64,000 nucleotides of DNA, taken from Arbacia lixula (Eukaryota; Echinodermata; Echinoidea; Arbacioida; Arbaciidae). Location of the stretch: assembly GCA_963669155.1 (NCBI GenBank), contig OZ022588.1, positions 11,267,067 through 11,331,066 of the forward strand. Direction: 5' to 3'. Shown here piece by piece: positions 49,771-62,600 of this stretch (position 1 is its first letter; every line of letters starts with the position of its first letter). Position numbers and translations under genes: made by a program. The notes under the pieces are model-generated. The model made no database searches. It worked only from the letters and a program-made list of their open reading frames with translations, and was not told where the DNA came from.

Positions 49771-51181
49771 TTTCGCCATAAACACCGTGATCATCACCAG
49801 GAACATCGACTTGTTCCTCCTCCTTTGTTGTTTTCTTCTTCTCCTTCACATTCGTCTTCGTCTTGATCATCACCGTCACCACCGTCAACCTCTTCATCTT
49901 CCTTCTCCTCCAACTCATCAGGTCAAGCCTCGTAGTATTGTATGATTCTGCGGGATCCTACGTGAATAATTCATGAGAAAGAGCTTGCCTTCATTATACT
50001 CCCTCTTCGTTCGTCTTCCCATGCCCTTTCTCTTCTATCTCAACCTCGTTCTTCCCTTCGTTTTGTTTTCTTCTTCCTTCCTTCTCCTTCTTCCTCTTCG
50101 CTGGTCTTCTAGTGCCCTTTCTCTTCTCTCTCATGTTTACTCCTTTCCTCTTTTTCGCTTCTTCTTCCTCTTCCTCCCTCTTCGCTCGTCTACCCGTACC
50201 GTTTCTTTTATCTCTCATGCCTACTCATTGCCATTCTACCCTCTGGTTTCTCCGTCATTTCTTTCTCCATCTTCACCTGCAAAGTTAACACGGGCAGACC
50301 TCATGTAAAGTGTCGGGCATACTCCAAAATTTGATTTTCCATGATCATAGAGCATCAGATTCGTCTGTTCTCCTCTCCAGCCAAGATCCCCTCCTCCCAA
50401 GCCGCCCCAAAATAAATGAAAGATAACACCAACAACAATAACAGCTCAATAGTTAGAAGTCAAATCGAGCTGAAATTTGGTTCAGGCCAGAGCTTTGTTT
50501 CAGACTCAGCTGCACAAGATAGAGAGGTCTATATGACATAATGTTACAGAGATATGATAGGGGAAAAAGTGAAGTACAAACATGGTGAGCATGATAAAGC
50601 TAAAAGATGTCACATCATTTTTAGGAGCGCAGTTTCTGTGTAAAGTTGTATCTACCTTGTGATTCCTATGACGCTGGACTCAGTTAAAACCTTGTTTAGT
50701 ACTTATGTGCCACGAACACATCCTTGTATACCGGTAAATGATAAGTGCTCTTATCTTTCATTATGTTGATTAGCTCCTTTTATATCCATTCATTATTGCA
50801 GTATACAGTTTAATAATGTTATGTTGCGGATTCAGTTTGGTTCCTTATTTCAGCTTTTAAAATATGTCTTTCTATTCTACTCAGTACCTTATTAGAAATC
50901 CATAAACACACTCAAAATTCGTATTTTGGTTGCAATATTTCAGTGCAATATAATGTAATTTAGCATAAACAAGTTTTGTATTTTCATAATTGTGTTCAAT
51001 ATAGCTTAATTATTGTGACATTATAGGTATGATTATTATTGTATTGTAACATATATATATAAATTCATTAATTCATATTCTTGTTATCATCCTTAAATGC
51101 TTTGTATGCCGGACAAGCTTATTCTCTAAGGGGGTTCATGTGCACGTTGAGATTTAGATGTTCAATAATAATACTAATGAT

Positions 51182-51182
<1 letters not shown>
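49771..51182. other. Intergenic, pyrimidine-rich then AT-rich
   Basis: 49771-50290 is irregular CTTC/CTCTTC-rich sequence. 50290-51182 is AT-rich unique-looking DNA without a gene signature. Confidence 0.5.
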
Positions 51183-51225
<43 letters not shown>

Positions 51226-51350
51226 TAATAATAATAATAATAATCATAATCATAATCATAATCATAATAATGATAATAATAATAATAATAATGATAATTA
51301 ACAACATTTATATAGCGCTTATCACAAAGAATGTCTCGAGAGCTTAAGGA
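51183..51350. repeat. (AAT)n array plus ATTTATATAGCGC repeat tail
   Basis: AAT/AATC triplets at 51183-51300 followed by ACATTTATATAGCGCTTATC, which looks like the end of an interspersed repeat with a microsatellite tail. Confidence 0.85.
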
Positions 51351-51429
51351 AATAAGATAGAAAGACAAGGAATACAGCTAAAATTCAAAATGTTGTACAT
51401 GTTAACAGTTGACAGTACACAGTTAAAGC

Positions 51430-53720
51430 TACATTGAATTGAATTGAATTTTACTTCCACATATAACATAAACATACAACGTAGAAGTACATAAAATGAT
51501 ACGTTCATATGCATATAAATAAGTGAAGAGGGACATTAACAACGTAAATAGAATGCATATAGAAAACATTATTAAATGACTGCCTGTACACTTCAATAAC
51601 AGAAAATCGATAACATATGACAATGTGGGGGGAGCCTATAAAAAAGCGAAGCTTGTAGGGTTAAAGACTCCCCGTTACAATATATGAGATTTCATAAAGA
51701 TTTACACATTTATTAAATCAAAGTGCGGTAAAGGGGGGGGGGGGGGGGAGAAAGTTAAAGGTGAAGGGCATACGTACCTGCGCTTGAATGTATAGATGGT
51801 TACGGATGATGCAGTTCACTGCTTAGTCTTTGATATATTGTTCTTTGGCGACATAATGTCCGGGTCAGTGGGAGATGATAAAGGCTTGATTGTCTTGTGG
51901 GATAATTAGGTACGTCTCAGTTTCTGCAGAATAAACCAAGGATGTTTTGAAGTAATATTTCTTATGCTAGCTGGTATATGAAGGAACTTAGACTTAAATT
52001 GTAGAGATCGTGATATTTTAGGACTCGGTTTTGGTAAAATAAATTGTTTGTATGTTCTCGGTAGTCTGTACCACTTATTATTCTCATTGCTCCTTTTGTA
52101 GTAATACTATCTTATTTGTTTGTGACGTGCCAGAATACAAAAATTCAAGTGTGAAAGCACCAAAGCGGAATAGAGGCATAGACGTGCGTGTTGAGGGAGA
52201 AAGTGTTTGAGTTTGTTGATAATTCCAATGTTACGTGAGACTTTCTTGCATAACTCATCAACATGGAGTTTCCAAGTGAGAGCATCGTCATCGTATACCC
52301 CCAGGAATGGGGTTTGGAAGAAGTGAGAGAGTTTTGCTGATTGGCATATAATTCGTTTGTCAAGGTTTAGAGAAAGTCTATTTGCATGTATCCTGCTGTT
52401 GACGTTTTTTCAATTCCTTATTCATGACATTGACAAGTGTATCGGGGCTTGAATGTGAGAAGAATATATTGGAGTCGTCTGCAAATAATATAAATGATAA
52501 CAATTTGGAAGATTTGCATATGTCGTTTATGTACAAAATGAATAGTAAGGGACCTAGAATTGAGCTAGGGCACGCTGCTTGAAACATTCCTCATTTCAGA
52601 TTCACAGTGTTTTGTTACTTCATATTGTTTCCTGTTGTCTAGGTAACTCCTGAATCACTCCAAGGCCATACCTCTGACACCGTAATCAATGCGACAATTT
52701 ATTTAACAATAATTATGTTGTGGTCAACTGTGTCAAAGGCCTTGGAGAAGTCCAGGAACACACCAATAGTATGCATGTAGCCTATCATCCAGTGATTTAC
52801 TTATTTTGTGTACTAGGGTCAGTAGGGCATGTGATGTGTTGTGGTTTTCGCGAAAGCCAAATTGTGTGTCATTAAGAATGCTGTTTTGTTTTCCGAAGTA
52901 GACAAGTCGCGTATAAAGATTTTTTTCTAGGATCTTTGAAAAGGTTGTGAAGCGAGATCGGACTATAATTGGTAAAGGGCTGTGTTTCCTTTTTTTAATA
53001 TTGGTACAATTTTCGCAATTTTCATTTGATCGGGAAATATACTAGTTGTCAAGGATAAATTGAAGATATGATTTAGTGGGATAAGAAGGTCGGGTAGAAT
53101 TCTTTTCAGCAATGTGTTGTTGATATTATTGAAGCCTGGACTTTTGTCGTTTTTGAACTGTGTAACAATGTTTGATATTTCTGCCGCATCCGTTGGATAC
53201 AGGAAAAGTGTGTTCAGATTGGGGTCCGGCATAAAGTCCTTGAAGTCAATATTTGTGCGTGGTAATTTATTTTCCAAGTTTGGACCAACATTTACCAAGT
53301 AATTGTTAAAATATGCTAGGGAAAGTCTATTTAACAAAAAATGGGTTTTTAATATAGATTTATATTGGTCTGTTCAGTATGCTTGTTTTGTGCTCTGAGG
53401 TAGATTGTTTCAAAGTTGAGGGGATGGTGAATAAAAAGATCGGGAACCATAAGACTGGGTCTTGGTGGCAGGAACTTCTAAGAATAATTTTTGCCTGATG
53501 AGCGCAAGTTGCGGGAGGACGAGTATTCTGATATTAACTGTTGAAGATAGACCGGAGCTGATTTCATCAAACATTGGCAAGTAAGCAAGAGAATCTTAAA
53601 ATCAACTTGTTCACGAACCCTTAGCATATGAAGCTCCCTTAGCAGTAGAGTGACAGACTCACGTGAACGACGTTTAGCAATAAGCCTAGCTGTGAATTTT
53701 GTATTCTCTGCAGTTTGTTA
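51430..53720 (-). pseudogene. Decayed CR1/L2/Jockey-like LINE with reverse transcriptase
   Basis: Minus strand. 52963-53337 encodes the start of the RT domain, including DKSPGFNNINNTLLKRILPD and PDQMKIAKIVPILKKG. 52378-52587 encodes SILGPLLFILYINDI and the catalytic FADD box (FILFADDSNIFF). A third frame near 52100-52280 reads LTWKLHVDELCKKVSRNIGI and a C-terminal LCLYSALVLSHLNFC. These are the ordered RT landmarks of non-LTR retrotransposons. Frame changes and stops between them make it non-functional. The 3' end at 51430 has an ATTCAATTCAATTCAATG tail. No endonuclease domain was identified, so the copy appears 5' truncated. Clade placement is tentative. Confidence 0.85.
51733..51748. repeat. 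Poly(G) tract, 16 bases
   Basis: An uninterrupted G run inside the LINE 3' region. Confidence 0.9.
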
Positions 53721-56220
53721 CAGTAATTTGTGCATATTTTGTTTGTCGACAAATCTGGACCATAAATGCGTGCGTGTTAGCTAACTACAGATGCTGACAC
53801 GCAAACGAAAAATCTAATTGGGCCTAAATATTTTAAGGATTATTGAAAAAAATATCTCTTGTATGAATTTCGCAGAACCTGCGCGTAACGATATAGATGG
53901 CATTCTTCAGCTTCAAAGTGTGTAACTGTTTGTTCATGTGTAAATGTTCTAAATGTTCGATAAGTGTAATATTTATTCTTGTAATCTGGAGCTCATGATA
54001 TCGTTGTATTAAAAAAATAAGTAAATATAAGAGTTTTTTTAAAGAAGTGCAGTGTGTACGAATTGTTTTTTCAGAAAATGTACAAATTGAAGTACTCAAG
54101 TTAAGCATTGTGTATATTCATTCATTATGTGAAAATAAAATTAGGCTAAGTTGTATACACATTGTGTATATTCAATCATGAGTTTTGAGTCATGTTAGCG
54201 GTACTGCATGATAACTCACTTGACGTTGTACAGCTCGCGGTAAATGATTTCAGAAACCGAAACAATTTGTGTACATGAAATGAGTTCTTATTTTCATGCA
54301 TTTTGCCTTGTAGTTTAGCTGATAGTAAGTACATTACCATTCTGATTGCGCTCTTATAATCATGTACAGTATATGGTACAATTAATAAAATTGTTTAATG
54401 ATAATTTATTCATGGACTGCCTTCGTTTCATCCTTTTGTCTTTTGTTAACGTTCTTCAACCTTTTACTGTTCAGGTCTGGGCCAAACAGGATATACATGT
54501 ACATGGCACCAGCCTGGACAGGCCGAGCAGGATATGAGAACACAATGGTGTGCTTTAAACCACGCATTCAAGTTCACGGATGTCTTGTCGGGCAAAAAGC
54601 GTGTTTGTCCGTAGTCATGGTAACGATTTGTTGGGTAGCTCAACGTGCAAACCAATCGAGTCAAGTCAATAGCGTATAACCAAACTATAGACGAATTCAC
54701 AAGGTTACATTTCAGAGAAGTACATAACTTTGTGTTGAACATTGTGCATCCAGTTGCTACTAGTATACGTGTAGGATAGTTTCATACCTTGATTTGGTAA
54801 GTTCAGTTTTCTTTCATATGTATAATCATAGATTGCTTGTTGTATATATGTTTTTAAAGGTTTTTCTGATGTGTTTAAGTATAGGACTTAATGAACGCAA
54901 AAGAGAGATATTGTTGTTATCTTAACATGACATTTGATGCGATGTTAATTGTTAGGTGAGTGAAAGCAAATTGAGTGGAAGATATGACTATGAACGCAAA
55001 ATTGATATTTCACTGCTAACTTATGATTTAATTTCCATCGGTCAATGTAAGATAAACGCATGATGGGCAAATTACAAAGTTGCCCTAAAAAGTTCTGCAA
55101 GTAAATTTGTTGTAGTAATAAATCTTTAGGTGTTGCGTTATCGTGTGTTAATGCGGTATCCGTTGACAGTTTAGCTATTCGTCTTTACAATGGTGTATAA
55201 TTGGTAAGTTAACATGAAGATTCATTTTTTTAAAATATATGTAATGCCTGCATGCGAAGACATAATTAGCTTCTTTTCTTTTTCGATAAAACGGGTAAAT
55301 ACATTCTGACTTGTTTTTCACCATTTTTCCTAGAAGACAGAGGTCGTTTTCTCCACCAACAAGTGGATGCCCATTGCCTAACATGTATTTTCTTAAGATA
55401 AAGAAAAACGTTTCTAAAAACAAAATATTAGGACATTTTGGTCACCTCAGCAAGCAAAATGATAGCAGCAAGCGCGCCTCATGAACGAGTTAATTTCTCC
55501 ACAAAATGTCTTTCTTCGTAATGAATTAAACATTTCTAATTATTTCTCCGATTTTCCTGAAATGTGTTTGGCTCTGCTTCCCAAATGTTTCTGCTTTTAT
55601 TGAGAAATGGAAACATGTTTGGATCGGAATACCCCCTCTTAAATTCTGTTTTTGGATTATGCTCAGTGCAGAAAGCTCACCATAGAACCAAGGGCATATA
55701 ATAAAATGCACGGCCATTGATAGATACAAAGCGGTTGATGTTTGTTTTGTTGGATGATTTGAGGAAGATTTTCAAAGATCTGTTCTTCTCATGAAAAAGC
55801 TATTTCCTTCAAGTTGAAATCATGATGACATTTTATGTGAAACATTATTGTGCGAAAATATTAGTTTTATGTCATATTTGGGATAAATTTTGAGAATAAA
55901 TTATGGCCTATAGAGATATAAGAACAAACAAAATGTCCTCAAGATCAATGACCAAAAATTAGTAAGCGTAATTTGGCCAGCACAGGGAATCGAACAGGAC
56001 TGGACATGAGCAAACCTTCCCGATCCCCGCTAAACAAACTACATGTATAAGCAAGGATGTATAATATCGCCAGTATAGTATATTCCCGCGTCAGCGCTGA
56101 GGCAGTGCTGTCATTGGCTAACACACCCGGCGTATAATCGCGACGAGCCATACAAAGAGCAAGCCGAACCCGCATGGGGTATGCAGCGTGGCGCTGGTTT
56201 GCTCGCTCGGGCATTGTGCC
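53721..56220. other. Intergenic upstream of the FUBP gene
   Basis: AT-rich with no recognised gene. The last ~260 bases (55960-56220) are distinctly more GC- and CpG-rich and may belong to the promoter region of the downstream gene. Confidence 0.45.
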
Positions 56221-56531
56221 CAGGCTCAATATGCAAGGGATTTTTTCCGTGACGTACGTGCGTACATTGCGTGATGAGAATTTGCATAATTGAGTGTTGC
56301 CAATCTAATATATATGTTTTAAAAACAATCTTTTTTATTTATTCAAAATATATTTTTACTCAATTAATAATAAATAGAACTATTTAAATTATTATTAATT
56401 AGGAAATGCACTTTTATTTGTTAATATAAAATTTATTTCATTTCAAATTTTCAATCTTCGAATTAGCACGAGTGGAGATGATTTTTGAGGGGCCATCTTG
56501 GTTCAGACTATCCAGTTTTCTGGGCTAAAAG
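56221..56531 (+). promoter_or_regulatory. Candidate FUBP promoter and 5' UTR
   Basis: Directly upstream of the FUBP start codon. GCCATCTTGG (56492-56501) matches a YY1 site, a motif often found just downstream of transcription starts in animals. Further up are a TGACGTA half-CRE (about 56251) and an ATTTGCAT octamer (about 56281). The middle part (56310-56460) is very AT-rich. The transcription start itself cannot be read from sequence. Confidence 0.4.
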
Positions 56532-56621
56532 ATGACCGATTATACATCCGCAACGCCTCAAACATCCACAAATCTGGACGGGAACGCAGCTTTTGCTGAC
56601 GCCGTGCAAAGGGCGAGAGCG
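56532..56621 (+). CDS. FUBP1: FUBP exon 1: start and N-box first half
   Basis: 30 codons, phase 0, donor GTAAGT. It encodes MTDYTSATPQ to QRARA. The final AFADAVQRARA is the start of the N-box helix, which in vertebrate FBP contacts the repressor FIR (PUF60). Confidence 0.93.
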
Positions 56622-59600
56622 GTAAGTAAAAAATGACAAATATTACACCCATTTTAGACTTGTCTAAAATGTTCATATCTGTTCGCCAGAAAGTCGAGGA
56701 AGGTATGTGCACACAATGCTGAACGTGCGCTTTATGCATGCAACAGTGCCGTGGTCCGCTAGTGCTCACACAATACAATCCAGGCGTGCTCATCATTGCA
56801 ATCATGCCAATATGTTGAACTAACTTGTGCTTTGGTGCATTCCTTCGTCTCCTTTTAATCCTTTCAAGATTGTATTTTATTTGAACAGGAACCCACGAAC
56901 TTAAAAATACTGCTGATAATAAGATGGGATCTTGAAAGATAGAATCGCACTCACAAACAGTGACATCAAATTTTAAATTTGAGTTGGTATGCATCGGATG
57001 CTGCGTGGCTCGAGTTAAATTAAGCCGGTCCCTTTCTACTAACTTAACACTTCTTTGCTTTCAGTTTTCAATATATTGGTACCGGCAATCCCGTACAATA
57101 GGGGACCAGGCAGTATAGCACATGTATACTGCACGCAAATGGGAACGCTGCAATACTGATTGTCGTCGGCAGAAAGTGACCTAGAAATCACTTTTTTTGA
57201 CAAATTAAGCAGCAAAAATTTTGTCTAGGGTTAGGGTTTGGGTCAGTGTTAGGTTCAGAATTAGGTTTAGGGTTAGGGTTAGGGTCAGGGATAGGTTTAG
57301 GGTTAAAATTCATAAAATTAGTGGGATACCCTGGTCCCCTATTGTACGGGATTGCCTTGGTACCAAGCTGTTCAACTGAAAAATTTCAGAATATTGCAAT
57401 AAAATTAAGTCAAAGACTGTCCAACTTAAATGCCTATCTGCTATTTAATCGCTGAACATTGAAACCGTCCCCCATCATGCCATGGCTTCATGCCCATTTG
57501 ATTTATGGGCGATGTCTGTATGGCATGGTGGTGGTGCTGTGCCAAAATTTTATTCCCATACACTCCAGCTCAAAGGAATTGACATAGATAGGGAAAAGGA
57601 AAGGGAAAAAGAAAGGGAAGTAGCTGCAGTTTTAAACCATGTTATATTTTGTTCAGTTCAGCATGAAACATGATGCTTTTTAGGCTAAAGCATCATGTTT
57701 CATGCTGAACTGGACAAAATATACAGCGGTTTGAAACTGCGGCTCCTTCCCTTTCTTCCCTTTTCCTATGCCAATTCCTTTGAGCTGTAGTGCATATACC
57801 ATTTCAGCTGTAGGCCTACATTTGATATCATTAGGCACATGTTTTTATACACATGCGTCTTTGGAAAAATGAATTCCATCGCCAAAAAACAAAGGGTAAT
57901 TTATGGAATTATGGAATCGCACACAACACAATACACAACGCAATAAAAAAATCTTCTCTCTGAAATTTGTGTAAAATCCAAGACATTCGGTGATAGAGCT
58001 TTTGCAAAATACGGCACCCAAATTATGGAATAACCTCCCCCAAGGGCCTTGACAGATTTCGATCAGTTAAAATCAACACTAAAAGATGTATCTGTTTGAT
58101 TATTATGAGTTATTTTCAAATTCTCACATAATCAATTTTTTGCTTCCACACGCATAGAGACTATTTGAATGGTAATTATTTTTATATTGGGAGAGCACCA
58201 CACATGTGACATCACAATATATTGAAAATTATGACAATGCAGAAATTTATCTTTAAACTGTACACTAAAAGGTGAATCATCACATGGAGTTGTGCTGAAG
58301 TGATATGAGGTCTAGAATTAGAAAACTTGCCTTGAATTCATGTCTTTCACAGTAACTGAAGTGTGTGAATTTCAACCAAACAGGTAAGTATGGTAATGAC
58401 CTATAAATGCATTTCAGGTCTGTCCGAGAAAAATGTGGAGTGCAGTTCAATTTAAACACTCATTTCTTCTTGTTTGCTTTACATGTGTTGCTGGTTTGTA
58501 CGTATAGATCGCTGCTAAGATTGGCGGTTCTAGTACAGTAGGAGTAAACTCAGGTTCCGGCACAGCCGATGCGAGCGTACTGCCCTCTGCTGGTGGATTA
58601 GGAGCACTCACTGGAGGTGACGCAGCGAGCAGAATCAAGCGCCCGCTTGAAGACTCAAACTCAGACGCAGAACCCGCAACCAAGAACTTAGCCATGCAGA
58701 ACGACAATGACTTCAACAGTAAGTGCGCTTCAAATTTCATGGTTGGACCCTTTTTTTGAAATCACAATATACATTTTACAAACAGGTTTTACCACCCAAG
58801 CTGTTGGCCATTCCAAAAGCTTTTCTTTCTCACAATTTTTGGAGTGAAATCCCCTTAGGAAAATGGATTAGAATTATTCCAATACTTAATGTGGATGTAT
58901 TTGTTTGTTCTTGAGCAATTCTTTATCCAGATCATCAAACTTTCTTTGTTTTTCTCTTTTTGTAGCCTTTGGCGCATCGCTTCCGGGCATGCCAAGAGCA
59001 TCGCCAGCTTCTGGTAGCAATATGAGGTAAGATTACTTGATCTATGAAAGAACAATGCCTTTTAGTACGCAAAAGTTTTGGTTTTAACAAGTCAGAATGA
59101 GTATTGATTTGCAGTGACAGTTCGCAGGTTGTATATTATACTAATACAAATACTGTAACTTGATTTTATTTAATCAATCCATCTTCTGTTTAGGAGAGAG
59201 GTTATTCCACAGGGATGGGGCAATTTTTGTGTCATACCACTACTCCAAATCCATATCTATTGGCAAATGTAGTCCAATAATGGCATGAGCAAAAAAATGA
59301 GGTCCCATCATATTATTTCTCAAAGACCATATCATATTGCAATTTCACTTCTTGAAATTTCTTGTCCATGTAATAACAATATGATCTCTATGTAACGGTG
59401 GTAGATATTTGTATGCCTGTTGCTTCAAATCCATGGAAGATTTCCAATTTGAAAGTTTATTACTGAGAAAAGAGAGCAATTTTTCATTGCCAGCTCAAAA
59501 CTTAACCACATCTGAATTGATCTTCATGGTGAACTGCAAAGGTTCATACCTCTGTTACATGGACATTGCATGAAAAGTTTGCCCAAAGCCCACAGAATGA

Positions 59601-62600
59601 CCCAGAGAATAGGAGTGTAAATGGGATACTAGAAAAGCAGTGTACAATTGAAAGGACAATGATTAACTGTTGTAATTTGACACACATACCAGCACTCCTT
59701 ATTGTAAACAAGTTGGTCTTGAAGTAAAACACCAAGCACATTTCAATGTGAAATTTCTTAGGGGTATTTTGCAGTACAAAAGAAAATTGAATGGGGAGGG
59801 CTCTATGCCCCCTCCCCCACCCCCTTCCCTCTAATTATTTTGGTATTGAATGCTTTCATTACATGAACAATTTTATCAGTTTCTTGGGGAGTTCCAACTT
59901 ACTACCAGAATGTCTCTCTCACCTCCATAACAATGTTTTACTTGATTGTTGAAAGAATAGGTCCCTGCCTCTAAAGTACACAAACAATTTTGCTATTATC
60001 TTTGAAGCCCTTTTCATCCTTGGTCATAATTGTATTATCTTTGATGTTACACTGTTTTATTGATGTTTCTGTTGCAGTGGTCAAGTCAGTGGTCAAGGGT
60101 CAATAAATGAAGAATACTTTGTGCCAGACAATCTAGTCGGTCTGAGTAAGTATCTCTGGCTGAAATCACTCACCATTTGTTCTGCTTTATTGTTTCAGTC
60201 GTGCTGGTCAGGGGTCTGAAGAATTCTTTGTGCCAAATAAGATGGTTGGTCTCAGTGAGTATACCAGATCTCTTTACCAAAAAGCAAACCAATCCTATAA
60301 ATTGCCAGCTCAGTATTCTTCCCAGTGGGTTTTCATCTCAGTGGGTTGGGAAGTGTGCTTCCAAGCTTTCTTTCTTCCCTGCACAGCCCTTGCCCATCCA
60401 GGGACGCACCGAGTCCAGACCTATTTTATCATCACTGCTGCTCTCTTTATTTTGTGACAAGCGTTTTGTTTGTTCAAGTGCTATTCCTCTTTGGATCAAA
60501 CAAATTCATTCATTTGAGCTTGTGCAAGGGTGAACAAACTGCCATTTGTCATGGTCTCTCTAGAAAAATAATGGAGATGACAATTTGGCAGGCCTTTTGT
60601 GTTTTTGTGTTTCATTTGTTTAGCCTGTACAAACTTTTAATTCGTTTCACCAATATACAAAGTGCAGGAAATGGTATAAATAACATAAATGCTCATGTTT
60701 GCTTGAATATGTCGTCTCAACTTACATGCATGTTTGTGCATGTTATATTCTTTATATATTGCAAGTTCGTTCTTTATATGTTAATTTATGTATTTATTTA
60801 AAGGGGGAGCAAACTGTGTGTGGTCTCTCACTGACTGTTATAAATACGTAGTCTTAAGATGTACATTTTTAGATAACTATACTAATAATGCAGAGAATAA
60901 GTTCCCGCAGCACGCCAAATGATTTTCCGCTAAAACACCAAAAGGCAGCTTGAAAGAAATGTATCGCATAGATTTTGCGTGTCGCGCATTTACCCGGGAT
61001 GAACTGATATCGCGACAGAACATCGTTTCTTCTATCCTTTAAGTTTTTCATCATTATTTGTATCATTTGCTTGTGTGACAATGTAAAATCCAAATGAGCG
61101 ATATTGTGGTATTAATTATATAAAGTTGACATCTCATTTTCTCTCTTGTAATAATTGTAGGATATAAATCAAATATAACATGCACTATTTTCGAAGTACC
61201 AGGTGAAATTATGGATTCCTCGGTGTTGGGAATAGTACTATTCCTGCCACCTTGGAATCCATAATTTCACTGGAACATCTCAGTGCATGGTATATTTGAT
61301 TATTATTTTAGGGGGGGGGGGGGGGCAGATGTTACTTCATAGCTTCATAGGCCTATCTAAAAAACATGAGCAGAAGTGGTGTACAGGGTTACATTGTGAA
61401 TCAGGGAACTCTTTTGGAGATATTTGCTTGCAGTATCTAAGTTTGTGGCAACATAAGTGTGTTCAAATTATTTTTACATTCTTGTCAATGTGTTCTGTCT
61501 ATAAAGCAGTGTGTATAGTGTTGCTGTACTGAAATGGCATTACATTTCTCTGTCGAAAGTGCAATATATGGTATTTCTTTTCAATGGCTGTGAATGCATG
61601 CAAATACTGACAGCAATATCCTTTATCTTTTACTTTCATTGTTACTAGTTTGCAATGTGCAATTTGGGGCAATGAAATGATATTACCCATTTTCTGTAAA
61701 ATTGACAGGTTGCATAAGATGTGGAAAGACCTAATTTAGAATATATATATCGTTTGTGGGTTGAATGTTGACATTGAGTTCAACATGATGCAATATGCCA
61801 GGTTCCCATATAGTAGAGTGCCCTCTTCCATCGCCTTGAATTCTATTTTGAGATACAGAAGCCCATCCAAGGCAGCTAAGATTGCCTCTGCATAGTGCAC
61901 TCATGATTATGGATTATTGAATATTGAAACCTCAAAGTCCAAAAGTCAATTGAACTTGAAATCTGATTGTAAGTTGTGAATGTACAAAGTTGGTGCGAAG
62001 GTGGTGCAGTCCAGCATTAGGAGTTTTGCCAAATAAAGTTCTCGATGCTGTGGGATTTGTATGTTTTAGTGGTGCTGAAATTGCTTGATCGGCATTCTAA
62101 AGGATTAATGTGATGTGGCTTCTTTCCCCTGTGCAGTCATTGGCCGAGGAGGACAGCAGATCACGGCGCTGCAAGCTGAGTCAGGCTGCAACATCCAAAT
62201 AGCCCCAGGTATGAAGCATACAGAATTGGTTCTAGTATTGCACATGGTAAAGTGTGCATCTATTATTGGTAGTACTAGAAGTAGTACTAGTAGTAACTGA
62301 ACTTCTCTGTTCAGTACTTCATCACTTTTACTTGTACCACTTTGCAAGTAACCAGTACATGTAATACTACTACTTCTTTCCTTTTGACAGAAATATGCAA
62401 AACTCTCTTTTATCATATCGTGATTCATGCAGTTCCTATATTATGTGCAAACTGCTGGCATGTAAAAAAATATGTGTTGATTAGCCCTTTGTGAGCCAAA
62501 AAAAATAGTTGCTCTTTGGGATTGTGTATTACTTGCGAAACAAGCTAAAATGTACACATAGTGTACAAAGAGTTCTGAAAGTATTGATTGTAGTCCTCTG

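Noticed and set aside
49339-49945. Frames of 140-183 codons rich in Leu, Phe, Ser or Glu/Arg
   Set aside because: Caused by the CTT array; open in several frames at once.
55945-56229. 94-codon minus-strand frame upstream of FUBP
   Set aside because: Lies in the GC-rich promoter-side region and shows no domain; more likely a composition effect.
57225-57304. True telomere end
   Set aside because: The repeats are degenerate, about 80 bases long and lie inside an intron between inverted repeats.
60199-60254. Exon 4b as a decayed pseudo-exon
   Set aside because: It keeps both splice sites, phase and an uninterrupted frame, and its changes from 4a are mainly conservative or silent.
60177-60533. 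118-codon frame beginning before exon 4b
   Set aside because: It overlaps exon 4b in a different frame from the KH reading and runs into intron; no homology.
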